64,000 bases of DNA from Melanocharis versteri (Eukaryota > Chordata > Aves > Passeriformes > Melanocharitidae). Position 1 is the first letter of the stretch; each line of letters starts with the position of its first letter. Shown piece by piece: positions 22,126 through 35,850 of the stretch. The stretch is taken from contig VZTG01008967.1 of NCBI GenBank assembly GCA_013397845.1, positions 1,875,343 to 1,939,342 on the forward strand, read 5' to 3'. The notes beneath the pieces were generated by a model. The model was not told where the DNA came from, did no database searches, and saw nothing but the letters and a program-made list of their open reading frames with translations. The position numbers and the translations under genes were made by a program.

Positions 22126-25100
22126 AGGGAAAAGAAACAGCCCTAGCTATGTAATCAATTACTGGAGTTGGATAGATAAATACTCTAGTTGGCTTTCAAG
22201 GTGTCAAGCAAATATTTTTGTCTTTGAGTGTCTATAGGTCAATGGCAAAGATTCTTATTCCAGCCAGATTAAGTCTGCTGTTTAAGGACATTGTTGGAAA
22301 TGGAATAAGGACCTCCATTGTAAAACTTCTGCCTAGAGCTTAACTTTTCTAGTGCTCCATGGTGTTTCCTTTTTTTTTTTCTTGCCATTTCCTTCTGCAG
22401 TTATATCCGGAGATGCTCTTCCATCCTGTTCTCATTCTGGTCACTCTTTATCATTATTAATGATCCTGGATGATCCTATTGCTTTCTTTCAACTTCGTTT
22501 CAGGATTTTAACAGGAGGATGAAGTGATTCTATTATGGTTATATTTCAATGTATTAAAATAATGATTCAGAGACTAAATAACTAAGCTATTTTCAGTAAC
22601 TGCAACACTAGAACCATCCAAATTAAAGAGTGAGGCAACTGCATCTCAAAATTGAAGACATTTACTTGATGAAGTACCAGGCTTACAAAACCATACAACT
22701 TTGGTAAATAAAGCAACCAGTAAGCCTTCATCAGTTATATGCTGCCATTTGCCATAAATTTCTTTGGACTTTTTAAACCTCTCATCTAGCAGGAAACACT
22801 CTACAATCTTAACATTCTGTTTTGAACACAAATGGCTATAAAATATCCTGGAACAATAGGAAAGGAAGAAGATAATAAAAGAGGCAATGAAAATCAAGTT
22901 TATTTAATAAATAATACATTCTAACACTAAACACACTTTAGCAAAAGCCTGACTGTTGCATATATTTTAATGACAGAGATCTGCTTTTTGCTGTAGAATA
23001 TTGGCTGTTAGGCACTTCATCATTCCGACTCAGAATGCCTTCCAATACTTTAAGAAAGGCTCTTTGCTGCCTTTGGATAAATCAATAATTATTTTGCATT
23101 GTCATAAATATAAAATAAAACAGTCAGTAAAACAGTAAAAAAAGTCAGTATTATGACTTTTAGAAAGACATGTACTTTGGAAAACTCTTGATAGCTTTAA
23201 TCCTATTCATTTTGACAGAAGTCTCCAAGGTGATTTAGGGGACAGTTAGATTTACAGCACTTTAAAGAGAGCATATATTCTCAGGATGGATGTGGAAGGA
23301 CTCAGACAAATAATAGGTCTATATAAATTTTGCTACCTGACAAAATATATGTATGCAATTTTCAGATAATACCCTCATCTCCTTCAAATTCACTATATAA
23401 CTGCAAGGTAAAAATATATAAGAAGATGTAAACTCTGATGAGCTGGGTAGAAGCTCTGGGTTACTTCCACATTAATGCATTGCTGTAAAGGGACCTTGAT
23501 TTATTTAGATTGCTAGAACTGCAGAGGGCACAGGAAGGAACAGACTTTGAGACATGAAATGTCTTTTAAGTAGAGAATTGCTTCAATGACAAATGGTAAC
23601 ACAACCAGTACTGTTGCTGGTGAACTCTACAAATCTGCAAAGCGCCTCACCTACTAAACAAGACGTAGGCTAAAATAGCGTAAAAAAAATCAAACAAAAC
23701 CGCAGCTCTGTGACAGCCCATACCTTAACAAGCTCATGCTGGGAAAATCAGCAGGGTAGTAATTTCTATGTTTAATTTTATTATGAAATTCTGTTTGCAT
23801 TTTGTCTTTTTCTGGCTTTCTAGATAAAAATAATTTGTTTGTTACTAAGGTCTGAGTCTACTGCAAAGGCTGTACTCAGTTAAATCAAACATCTGCCTTC
23901 ATTTTTTCATATTCTCCACTTACTGCTTCCTGCTAAATTGTGTTGAAGTGTATTTCAGCAAACATAACTTTAATTGGCCTATAGAAAACTGAATCTGAAT
24001 CAGTGAATGAGGCATAGGCAATGGACAGCTGAAATAATTTTTTTGAGTCTTATTAAAAGAGAGAAATGATTTACTTTTATAGTGGCTAAGTCCTTGTGCA
24101 ATGGCCATTTTACTACTGACTCATTTGAGCACTTCAGTTGGCTAATTGACCTTTACAGATAAATTAGTAAGTATAGGTATTATAAATCAGAGAGGTCCTT
24201 TTCAGCAAAGTGAAGATTGTCAGTGCTTAATATCTACAGAAAGATGAGGGGTTAGGAGAGTATCACTTCATCATGGAAAAAATGCATCATGCTGTCACAC
24301 ACAAAAAGTTGTTCTGGATTTCTCCCGAACTGAATGAGTTTAATTTGTGAGCAAGGATGTTCATTAATTATCTGAGAAAGTCTCGTTGACTGCCAAAATG
24401 TAAAATTATTATTAAAAAAATCAGGATCCTGTATCAGATAATACCTCATGTGTGCAATACAGCAGATGAATGACACTGAACTTGAGCTGCACCAGAGGGA
24501 AAAAATAATCTATAGTCATTTAAGAAATGTTGGGCATGCTGATTTTTAAGCCATATGCAACTATAGGGAATTTCTTCAAGCAGAAAGGAAAATCTCATGC
24601 CACTTTTGCTAAAAAAATGTGTTGTAGATGTGAAAACCCTATAACCTTTAAAATGAAAAATTTTTAGTATATTTGTAGGAAGTATAATCTCTCAATACTA
24701 GCTAATAGATTCTCAAATCATGCCATTATTAACTCCAACCAATTAATTGAGAGTCTGTACTCCAAAAAGCTTATTTTCTAAATTCTCAAAGAAATCAGAG
24801 AAAGGAAATTTTGTCATAAATGGGAAAGTCAGACCTAGTGAGATTGTGAGCTAGTGGAGAGTTTGATTATCTACGGAAATAGTAGGGCCCTCCATTCTGT
24901 GAACTTGTTTTATCAGTGTAGCTCTTCACGTATGAGAAAGAAAATTAAATGTACATGTCATTTATTTTGCTAGAACAGTATTCGTTATCAGGTTTCTATG
25001 GATATAGTCGCAGTGGTGCTTTATGACAATATTATTTTTGTAGACTGACAGGGATAAGAGTTCGGATTTTGGAACTACTAAAATATAAGAAAAATACTAG

Positions 25101-26519
25101 TCAAGACTACTAGGCAATTGATATGCTAATCACATATACAGTTGAAATTATATCCAAGGAAACACGATTTTGGCCAAAAGTTTAAAGCAAAAATAAATCT
25201 TCTGTGGACAACGGATACCTACTCAGTCTCATGTTATAAAATGAGAATTTTGTTTCCCAGAATTCCCAGATCTACAGTGGGGAGCTGAAGAAAACAAAGA
25301 AGACATTAGGAAGTGAGCACTGATGGACACCAATTACACCTGTTGGAACTGTAGTTACTTGTGAGATTTAGAGACCTCCTTTTTATTGCATCGATTCAGA
25401 CACAAGGTTTTCCTCTTTAGCCTATATTACTTACATTGCCTTACCTGCACAGTAAAGATTTTATTCTTAAACTAGAGAAGTGCAGGTTGTTGTCTATTTG
25501 GTCAACATCCCTTGATGTATAAAATATATATTCAGTGCTGTAGTTCACGTTTAAATAATGCATACTGGATTTGGGACTGGACCTGGTTGTAGATATGGAA
25601 AAAAAGGGAATGAGGGCCGAAAATAGCTCTCACCAGAAATCTCAAGATTAGTCAGTCACAGAAATAGCTTTTACCTAAAAATCTGTGATTTTTATTCCCA
25701 GACAGTGAAATTGTTTGCAGATAGATTTTCCTCAGTATTTCTAAATTCATCTTTTTTTCCTCCAGGACCCTAGGACAGTTGCAGAGGGAGAGGAGGAATT
25801 CCTGCAAACAGTAGAATGCACAGGAGTTAAAGCTTTACTTGACACGAATACTCAGGCCCTGTTTCTGTAGGCTTGTTCTAAAAGGCTTCCCACAGCCCTG
25901 AAGCTTCCCACATTCCTGACTTTGACTACCTCTGCTTTTCATGAAAACCAAAAATTAAAGGAAAAAGGGTAGTAGATTTTTAACACTGGACTGTTAGCTA
26001 CTGTTAGTACAAGAATAAACCGTGGTAATTTTGAAGACTGTTTGATGCTAGAGCTTTGCATTTTGTTGGCATGAGTGGAAACAACAATGAAGTGTTATGT
26101 AAAAGTCTTTTGTCTGGAAGTGAGGTCCTAACAAACCTGAATGGCACAGCCAAAATCTGTGGTTAAACTTTGTAGGTAACTTCAGAGGTGAATTTTGTTG
26201 GGAATGTCATGAGGAATTAATAATTGTCTTTAATAATGTGCAATGGATAAGGCATTGGAAATGGAAGGCAACAGAATATTGAATAACTCCTTTCCAAATG
26301 AGGGCTAAATAGTGCAGGACTTCTGTTTAAAAGAGTAAGTGGTCATATGATTAGTCCATCTCAGATTATATAAATAGAAAAAGCAGTGAATTGGGTGATA
26401 TCAGTAACCCCACTACAGCATCTGCAAATGAATAATGACTTTGAATAACGGCTTTGCAAGCTTAATGGTGCTCTTTAGTACAGGACTAGGGCAACGCTGG
26501 TATATTTGTGCTGTTACTG
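22126..26519. other. AT-rich unique sequence, no gene seen
   Basis: About 4.4 kb. The longest frames are 83 codons (22646-22897, minus) and 74 codons (24252-24476, minus). No repeat family or exon signature was recognised. Confidence 0.6.
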
Positions 26520-26640
26520 AAGGCAGGCAATGTGGCCTAGTAGATAAGGCATTGAGCTCAGCAGGGATGGCCAGACTATAATCCAGGCTCACCACAAACT
26601 GAGTAAATCTGTTCAGCTCTGAATGCTGTTGTTGTTGTAA
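26520..26640 (+). repeat. Degenerate tRNA-derived SINE (MIR/CORE-like)
   Basis: TGGCCTAGTAG at 26533-26543 is close to a polymerase III A box. GACTATAATCC at 26574-26584 is a decayed B box (consensus GGTTCGANTCC). The 41-bp spacing is normal for a tRNA-like head. The order 'tagtagataaggcattgagctc' through 'gccagactataatccaggctc' follows MIR-type SINEs, and the following 'gtaaatctgttcagctctgaa' resembles the MIR core. A 126-codon minus-strand frame (26413-26793) crosses it and is probably chance. Exact family is uncertain. Confidence 0.45.
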
Positions 26641-29600
26641 CCTACTGTCTAAGGATTCAGCTGAATGTGATTCAGGCCTAGTTTGGTGCACGACAACTCT
26701 GTGACTAAGACTTGGTTTTACTAAGAAAACTGTTATTAAGAAAAAAGGAAGTATGGGAACTAGAGCTATGCAAGATAAGAAAAAGAAAAACAAGAAGTGC
26801 AGTAGCTGAGATGGTTGTCTTCAGCATTTGAAGGACACAAGAGGAAAAATACTGACATGGAAAAGGATAAAACAAATAAGACAAAGCAGAACATCAGAAT
26901 AACATCAAGTCAGTTTCAAAACGTAACAGATCCAGCCCTTCCCCATGGACCTGACAATTCCCTTGCTGTGAGAGGCTGTCGATTGTCCTCGCCATGGGAT
27001 TGGTAAAGAGATTAATGATTATGCTACTTGTATATTTAGTCCTTGTTATTTACTGTTGGCCAAGAAATGATATTTGAGAAATCTTAAATTGTGTACGTTA
27101 GGTGTGCAAGATAAAAGATGTTCAAATAAAACTACTCTCTGCACATTCCTACCCTTGTTTCTTCACTAACAACACTCAGTAATGCAGTGCTACGGCCAAT
27201 CCAAATAAGAAAAAAGCTCATTGCTTAGCTCTGCTTTATGGTGTTTCAAATAAGAAAATGGAGCAAACTAGAAAATAAATTATTTCTGTCCTGGCCAGAT
27301 GAATACCTTCCTCAGGGATGACAGGTGATGTGGTCAGAGGTGAACAACGAGAATCATTGTATATGATGAATGCTTAAAAGAGGACCCTGAAGAAGGAATT
27401 AGAGGCTGTTTTACAAGTACCATGCAGTTGGCTAACCCACTTATTTTTAGTATGTGTTTAATATATTTGATAACCCATGTCCTTTTCTTTAAAATGTAGT
27501 GTATATAGTGCAAACCCATCCTTTATTTAACCATTTTGGGCTATTGAACAACAACATAAAGCAGTATCTGTGCTGAGGAAATAAAAACAACTTGTGAGTC
27601 AGACAACTTTGTGTATAATAAATTCAGCACATTAAATCTGGCAGCAGCAGATCACAAGAAGCAGAATTCCCACAGAGATATAGAAAGATGCTCCATGTGA
27701 GTTTTTGCTGATCTTTTCACTTGATGATGAAAAGAAATCACTTGTCTGTATTTTAACCCTGAATTTTCTCATTTCCATAACAAAATATTGGCAATTCCTT
27801 TATATAATCTTTATCCTGCAATATTAAGATTACTTATCCAAAATGAATGCCTGCTAGGCTGATATGACACTCATAAGATTATGAGCTTCCATGTGATTCA
27901 TCATTTTTCATCTTATATTCTACTTTCTGTAAAAATATTGATTTTTCCTGTACGCTGATATATTCTGGGTATTTACTGAGAATCCCACTGCTGGCATGAG
28001 AGTCTTCCTTTTCTATCTTTGCAGTGGTTTAGGAGGTCTGTAACACATTTTAACACATCCAATTTAATTTGTGCAATATTTATCACTTTAAAATAGAATT
28101 GAAAGGGGAAACAGAAGAGGTTCAAAAGTTCATGAGATTGTGCATTTGAAAATGAAACTTTTGACTTTCAAAACTTCATCAAAGAGCCTGATCCACATAA
28201 AGTTTTGAGTTTGAAGTGTGTAAAGTCCAAAATGCAATGTTGGGCTACGTTATCAGTTCAGGTAGTGAAGGTATGAAGCCTTCTGTACTCAAGAAAGAAG
28301 AGTGAAGATATTCTTTTTTCATATCACTATAGGGAATATACTTGAAGAAGGAACAGATGAATTCTATGGATTATCAGACCTGATCAGGATAAATTACCTT
28401 TCTAAAGTCAACTAGTCAGATCTTGGGTCCAGCAGACATAATGAAGATCCGGAGAAAGATATTTGCCCCTAAAAAGGCAGTTATTCTTTATCTTCCCTAA
28501 TGAATCTGAAAATTATGAAAATATTATGTTTGGAAACTATTTCTGCTGACTATATGCAGAGTATAATCTGGATAGTAATTCTGGTTTTATGCTCTTTTCC
28601 TAAATGTTTGCTTTTTTGCCATTATTGGAGGTGAGATAAATACTTATTTTTTCATTTGAATGCCTATTTTCATTCGAATATCTGTTCTTTTGTTTTTATA
28701 CAATGCAGGTTTAAATTCTATGATCACTTAAACTATGAATATCTTGCAAAAAAAAAAATAGTGCAGGTATCAGTTTCATTTTTGGTACCATCCACCACTT
28801 GTAGGAAAGAACTTAGCTAATAGTAGGGTCATTAATTTCATTAACAATTTTAATTTGATAACTGCCAACAAGAAAGCCAGTTTTATTTGTTAAATAAACA
28901 CAGAATTCAAGGGGAAAAAAATAGATGCTTTTTTAATGCCAAGTTGTTTTTTTTTTTAAACTCTTTCTCTTCTAGAAAAGTTGTTCCTAAGAAATACGCT
29001 AGGATTAATTACCTTGATATAGGAAAATGCTTGCATGACACATTACCCACTCAGTTACCTAGTCATACATAGGTCTATCTTTAGTGGAAAAGAGGATTTA
29101 GGATAATAAAGTAGCAGCATCATAACGTGCACTCAATTATTACAGTTAAGTACTGTCTTGGAAATGACTGAAGAGACTTGGGAAAAATGTAGAGTGTATA
29201 GATATTTTGCCTGGGAGAGTTTTTGCAGATAGATGCTACATGTAAACTAATGTATTCCTTAATTTATTTGCACAAATTATTTTGAAGATGTTCATATGGG
29301 ATTAAGCTCTGCCTCAACAAGATGTGAATTAGCATCAGAGAAAAGGTTGAGCTTTCTCTGAGTGAGAGAGAAATTGCCTTTTTTAATCTGTTAAATTTGA
29401 CAGCTTCGGTTTTGGGTTTTTTTTCAGTTTGAGCTCCTGTAATAAAACTGGAAAACCATGTGAACTACTGTATTTGAGGGATTACTACTCAACTATGATG
29501 GCATATAATCATTCAGGAAGTTTGTGTGGGGGAGCTAATTACTGTAGACCAAAAAATTAAATTAGTTTTATCTGTATACTCTTAATTCTTCAAAGGGGTT

Positions 29601-29912
29601 ACTAAGGACCATAATAGAGGCAGCATTGTGTATCACACCAGCCAAATTTAAGTGTCCAACGAATCCACAAAACTCCTGTCCTATTTATGCACGTAAAACT
29701 ATAGACTTAGTTTTACAAAACCAAATTCTTAGGTGCCTTCATTTCTTCTTTGCAAGCAAACAACCGCTCACCTCACAATAGTTATGTGCTTCTTACTTGT
29801 GTCTATCCTGCGTCCATCTGAAACCAAAGGTCTCTGAGACCAAATTCTTTGAAAGGCCTAAAATGGACAGTTCTGCTTGGAGTACACGTAATACTGAGAG
29901 GGTAGATTCCAT
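26641..29912. other. AT-rich unique sequence, no gene seen
   Basis: Frames of 61-63 codons only. No mobile element was recognised. Confidence 0.6.
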
Positions 29913-29933
29913 AAAAAAAAAAAAAAAANAAAA
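29913..29933. repeat. Poly(A) tract with an ambiguous base
   Basis: Sixteen A residues, one N at 29929 and four more A. The N falls in a homopolymer, so it most likely marks an unresolved length or base call. Confidence 0.9.
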
Positions 29934-32900
29934 TTTATGCTTCCTAGCCTTAATGAGATAAAACCAAGAACCTTGGACTAACTGTCTCCTTTGAAGTTCA
30001 GACCCTTATGTTCCACAAGACTATTCTTCAACCAGCCATTAGGCCAGTACCACACCATCTCTGGCTCTGGAGTCAGGCTGTTAGATAACAAAGGTTTTAA
30101 TGTTCATCGTTCCTCTTTGTTGACTGTTCCTGCAGTTAGCCAATGGCTGCTAATGCAGAAAGCAAAAGTGAGGCTAGGAATAGAAGTCTGACTATCCCAG
30201 TGTCTTAATCAGTGGAACTTCATGTCCTGTTCATTAGCTTTCCTTTTTTAGGTCCATTTGAAATAGGCAAGGAAATAAGCTGCTTGGCAACATATGTGTT
30301 TAAGATAAGGACTCCGATATTTCACTTCTATGCAGACACCCAAGACATCTTTTCTGTATGTTTAATGCTTCTTGCTGTCTTAATGCAAAGAATTCTTTTG
30401 TTCCACAAGACTTCCTAATCTTTGTACCTAAACACATGTCCTGAATTCTGTGAACTCTCAAGTAAGGAACAGGCTTTGGACACAACACCTGCAAATTGTT
30501 ATGGAGACATCCCCACTGGAGGCAGCAGGAATAACCCTAAAAAGAATGAAACTGTGGGTCCAACCTTGAAATTGGTTAAATAAACATGCACAGATGTCCT
30601 GCTCAATAGAAATAAGCTGAATTATAAATATCTCTCTCTGCCTGAAAGAACAAAAGAATATAAAAGGATTAAGGATTTAAGAGACAATAGCAAGAAAAGT
30701 GTGGGAAAAACAAAGAAAACATTTTTTTTTAAGCTGAGAGCCCATAGCTGCATGTAATTTAAATAGTTTGTCCATTGGCTCTGATTAATTATTTTGGGCT
30801 CACTCGCAGCAGCTGTAAATACTTTTTTCCTCAGAAGAATGTGCACTCTGCACCTGTTTGAATAAGATTAAACTTTATTAGCCTTCTAATAAACTGCGCT
30901 AACCTTATCAATCATCTGAAATATGTAGCCATGTTAATAATTATTGCATCAAATATGATTATATCCTCACATTGAAGTATTAACAGGGTCAAAGACATAT
31001 AGAATTTTGTAAGAGGTTTTAGTGCTCCTTTGAGGCTTTGTTTCATAGCACCAAAGAAGATCCATTTTTTAATCCAGAGATGACCAAGACCAGGTTTCTT
31101 TTCCCAACAGATGTAGCTGAAACCTTTCCCTAGACAGTTCCCGACTTCTTACAAAAAAACCTCTAAAAACCAAAGTGGTTTAAATTTTTTAGTTTCCTAA
31201 AGCCAAATAATAGCAGCAAAGGAGTCATAAAGCACAGCAACCACAATAAGTAGTTTTGATGATCTGGTAATTTAGGTTTTATGGAACAAAGATACATAAA
31301 CATGCTTCATCTGTAAGAGCCAGTGGCATATGACCATGCAAATCTATTTCAGATTCATCTAATAAAGATGAATTCCAGACTATGCTGAATATTCCCAGCA
31401 TTTTACAATGATTTAAAATATTTAAAGATTGAACTAATTTGGAATCCAGGCTTAAAAACAGCCAATACATTATTTAAGGCTCCAGAATTTTGTACAAATG
31501 CTGAAAAATCTGAATAGTTAAATTAAAAAGAATTGTCTTTTTTACTAGTAGTGATTATGTCCCTTGTAGTTCTTTCCTATAAAAAGGTCCAGAAGAGAGA
31601 ATATATTTTACAACATATTATTCCTTTTGCCTATCACAGACCTTGGATCCAATTTTTTCTATAGAAGTTGTAGCACTGGATAGATGGTAGATATATTTTA
31701 GCATGCAACTGGCTTTGCTGAGGAAGTGTAGTCAACAATCTCCAAGCTCCTATATTTTATGAATTTTTTTTTACCTCATTATATATGTTTATAATATGTC
31801 TTCAATTCCACAAATATATTGGCTAGTAAGTACAACTTAAACAGCAAATTTAATTTACTCACTCATTTCTGTCACAGGTTTAATGATAAGTGAAGTACAG
31901 TAGATAAATTCTTACAATTGTCTCCTAGGCCTCTTATATCCTGAAATGGATATTTGGTTCCTTCACCATCACCCCAAATTTCAATCCATGCTACACACTC
32001 TTGTCATTAATGCTTCTTTAAAGCCTATCATGAAGAAAAGGCCTGGAAAGAAAAGAGTTGTATTTAGGAGATGCATTTACCTCTTTGTTCTTTTATGCCA
32101 CTCCCTGTCTTTGACTGCATGCACCCCTACTTTTTTTTGTCATCTTGGTTGTTTTCATGTGTGAATGAGAACATAAGAGTCAGAGGATGAAAGCAATGCT
32201 GTTTTCCTTGTAAGGATTTTAGTTTACTGGACCCCTGTACTACCCCACTAACTCACGGGCACCCCTGGCCTTTCAGAAGCTGCTGCCTTTCCCCACAGCT
32301 CCCTTTGTCCTCAGAGAAAGGACGCAGCTGCAATGTGAACTCTGGTCTTCACACTGTGCAACAACTCCAAATCAACCAGCTGGTGCAAACACTACCTGCA
32401 AATATGTTCACCTGGAGGTACAAATGACCCACTGAGCCCAAGGAAAAGGATAATGCCAATGTCTGCTGAGGTGATTTGTAGTGACACAAGCTCAGCTAGG
32501 TAACACTCGTTATTATATATATGCCAGTGTGGGATTTATTTGGCTTTCACTTTAAATCAGTGATGCCCACATAAGATAAAAAATAATTTTTCTTCATAGT
32601 AAAAGAAAAGGTAATGTTTGGCAAAAATTTTAGGAAGTCAGTATAGACTGTCTGCAGCAGCAGTAGAAATTGTGTATCACACCAAATGCCATTTGCATGC
32701 GGCCCAATGCATTCTCAACTTTCTGAAAAGTCAACCTCCACACGGCTAATGATCTGGAAATATTTAAAACTGATAACTAACCCGGAATTTATAGCAATGT
32801 AACTGTATTGACCATAACAGTCCTCTTTTTTAGCACGTGAAGACCAAATTCTGAGTTAATCCATGAGAAAGGAAATACCAAAATGAGGATAAGTGCACTG

Positions 32901-35203
32901 ATTTGGGGTTCTAAAACTGAATCAATAAGAGGAAGAAAATTATATTGGACATCACCTTCCTCACCAATATCTCCTGAGTAACCAGCCTATAGGCATAGCA
33001 AATTTGCATCTTTACAACTTTGGTTTTCTATCACAAGTGCTGCCCTGTTAGCAGTATTTAGGTACATGCTAATGTTTAGAAAACTCAAATATATTCACTG
33101 GTAAACAGCTCATAAAAAACTGTATTTAATAGAATGTCTAGAGCAAAAGTGATGGCAATTACAGATAATTTATTTTAAAGACTGTCTTGAGAACAGCAGT
33201 TGAAAACACTATACAAAAATTGTTGTAATATTATTATTTTGTAATTAGGATTTTTTTTTTTGGAAGATGACATAAGTAAATCAAATATAGAGAGTGGGAA
33301 TATGTTCATAGTAAATTGATGATGGCTTTATTTTACCACTCATGGTCCAATTCCAGATGAGTGCCACTGTGAGAGGAGTAGACAATTTGATGTAGTAGAG
33401 GTCAAAAAACCCAGCAGACTGAATCTACACAAGGGTGACATGCCTGAATGTGAAGAAGAGCTTACTACCACATACATGTGATTAAACACATTGGAAAGAG
33501 ACCATTATAAGCGTCACATTATCTCCTGCTATCACAGAAATTATTTTTTTTCCCTAAGATTTATGACCTTTAATTTAACTCATTCTTGTTTACCTGAGTT
33601 TGCTGAATCCTTGGATGAAAAAAGGAATCATGAGGAAAGAAATTACTTGTTATTTTCTGAATATGTCAAAATTGATCTGACATCTTAATGGTTTGCACGG
33701 GGAAAGGAAGTGGTGAAAGCTTCTGGCAGGAGAAACAGATGTGTGTGACAAAAATGTTTTAGACAGGAATTTTTGTGCACTGCTAAAACCAAGTGCATTT
33801 TGATGTTTCTAAGGCAGAAAAGAATAAAGCTTCTGGAAGAAAGGCTGCATTGACACAGGTTAGAGTGATCACTCAGAGTTCATAATCTGCTTTTTTCTTT
33901 ACATTTTACAAAATGCCTTTGAGGGATTAAGAAACTGCTGAATGCAATGTGAATCTGTGAATACAGATAATGTGAATGGCAATGGCAAAGTCTTGTACTC
34001 TGTTAATTAGAGAATACCTGGAACTGATCTTTATGAATTGTGATGGAAAATAGTGTTGTAGCGCAAATTCTGGTTGGTAATGCAGATTTATTTCTGTGAT
34101 ATGCTTGCATATCCTGATAAACTTGTCTATTATGGTTTTTTAATCACTCCAAATACTAAACCAAAGAGAATAAAGAAAATATTTTCAATTAAGTTTCTGC
34201 TGTAGTTATACTTTGCCATCTTTCTGTTGTAAACAGAATTCCAAATAAAGTTTAGATATCTTAAGTCATTCGTATTTTAACTATTACTTTCTCCAGTTCA
34301 CAAAGTAGATCTTTACCCTGGAAAGACGTATATAGTATTATTCACTGAAGTCAAAAAGAATGACAGATGTAAAAGTAAGCGAGTGAGAGTCTGGGCAAAA
34401 AAACGAGACATTACTTTGTAGATTAATTCTCATTTGTTGTGGTTTGCTGAAGAGTTTTGTTTGGGTTTTTAATTGTTCTTTGCAAGATCTTCCAATATAG
34501 AAAAACAATTTATGTTGCTTGACTGTATCCCTTTTTGAAAACTGTTAATCAGATGGGATTTAGCTTCTTTTTTATAACACTAAGAATCAAACTCCTAGGG
34601 AAAAAAATTAATTAGGTATTTGCACTGTTTTTTTGAAGGGCATTAATGTCCTTCCAGTAGCTCAGGGATGTGGCTTACACAGAGCATTTGAAGTGTTTTC
34701 TTGCTATGTGTACAGTCTAAACAAACTTTCTCAGGCTGGAAAGGCAGTTGGATGTCTGTAGAAGTTCTGTTAGCAGTCCTGTTTTTTGCCCCAAAAATAT
34801 TCCAACCGCAATTTCATTGTGGAAAAAGATTTTCTCCGAAAACGTTTTTTCAAATATTTTATATTTCAAAACAGTTAAAAAAAAAGCTGGGTTTTTTTCT
34901 CACTCCCTTAGTCCTGTTCTTTTATGCTAGAAAGTGGGAAAATTATTTTTTTTCCTTCAGAAATGTGCTGAAATCTAACTAAAAAAATACAACTTACTAA
35001 ACACATGCAGGCAAAATATATGTTTCAAGGCGAAAGTAAAAGGGAAAGATTTGAGAAATCTAAATATTTTCCAAAATAAAACTTAATGACTACCTCAATA
35101 TATACAAAAGTTCAATATTTAAAATAAATGATTACCTGATTTTTAAAAAATTAAATAATGAGCTGATAAAACAGGATATGCATTTAAAACAGAGATAAAA
35201 TAC
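29934..35203. other. Mostly unique sequence, no gene seen
   Basis: About 5.3 kb. A GC-richer patch at about 32220-32460 stands out from its AT-rich surroundings but matches nothing I know. Frames of up to 93 codons (34701-34982, plus) are Phe- and Lys-rich and look like AT-rich noise. Confidence 0.55.
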
Positions 35204-35850
35204 TGTGATTGATTGCCCCTGCTGGACCCCACACGTCCACAAGCCACTTTATCACTGCCCTTCTCAGCCGGACAGGGGACAGAAAAAGATAATGAAAAGC
35301 CCATGAGTTGAGATAACAACAGGGGGAGACCATTCAGCAATTATTGTCATGGGCAAAACAGATTTCACTTAGGAAAAAATAAATTGGCAAAGAAATTAGA
35401 GTTGGATAGTGGGATATAGAGAAAAAAACCAACCAAACTTAAAAACTACCTTCCCTCTACCCCTCCCTTTTTTCCCAAGGCTCAGCTGCACTCCCAAATT
35501 ATTTCTTCCCCTGCAGTGGAACAGGGGGACAGGGAGTGCAGGCTGCGGTCAGTTCCTCACACGTTGTCTCCGCTGTTCCTTCCTCTGCGAGGGAAGCCTG
35601 CTCACACCGTTCCTCTGGTCCAGAGTGGGGTCCCTTCCACAGGAGACAGTCCTCCATGAACTGCTCCAACATGAGTCCTTTCCATGGGCTACAGCTCTTC
35701 GTGAACTGCTCCGGTGTGGGTCCCTCCCATGGAGCGCAGTCTTTCAGGAATAGGCTGATCCCATGTGGGTCCCTCGCGGGGTCCTGCCAGCAAACCTGCT
35801 CCAGGGTGGGCTTCCCTCTGCACAGGGCCACAGGTCCTGCCAGGACACTG
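35204..35850 (-). mobile_element. Solo LTR fragment (family B, long LTR with internal repeats)
   Basis: The plus strand starts TGTGATTGATTGCCCCTGC at 35204 and follows the family through GCCACTTTATCACTGCCC, TCAGCCGGACAGGGGACAG, 'CCCTTTTTTCCCAAGGCTC' and a set of about 45-bp repeats of the form 'ctgctcc..tgggtcc..ccatggag..cagtc' at about 35620-35760. Similarity fades after GGCCACAGGTCCTGCCAGGA near 35826-35845. Sense is inferred to be minus from the family's polyadenylation-like AATAAA, although that site is lost in this copy. A 136-codon minus frame (35499-35909) and a 139-codon plus frame (35536-35955) cover the repeats and look like artefacts of LTR composition. No internal proviral sequence adjoins. 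Confidence 0.85.

Noticed and set aside
26413..26793. 126-codon minus-strand frame with a hydrophobic N-terminus resembling a signal peptide
   Set aside because: It crosses a likely SINE remnant and shows no family features. The hydrophobic start comes from a T- and A-rich stretch, and no splice or promoter context supports it.
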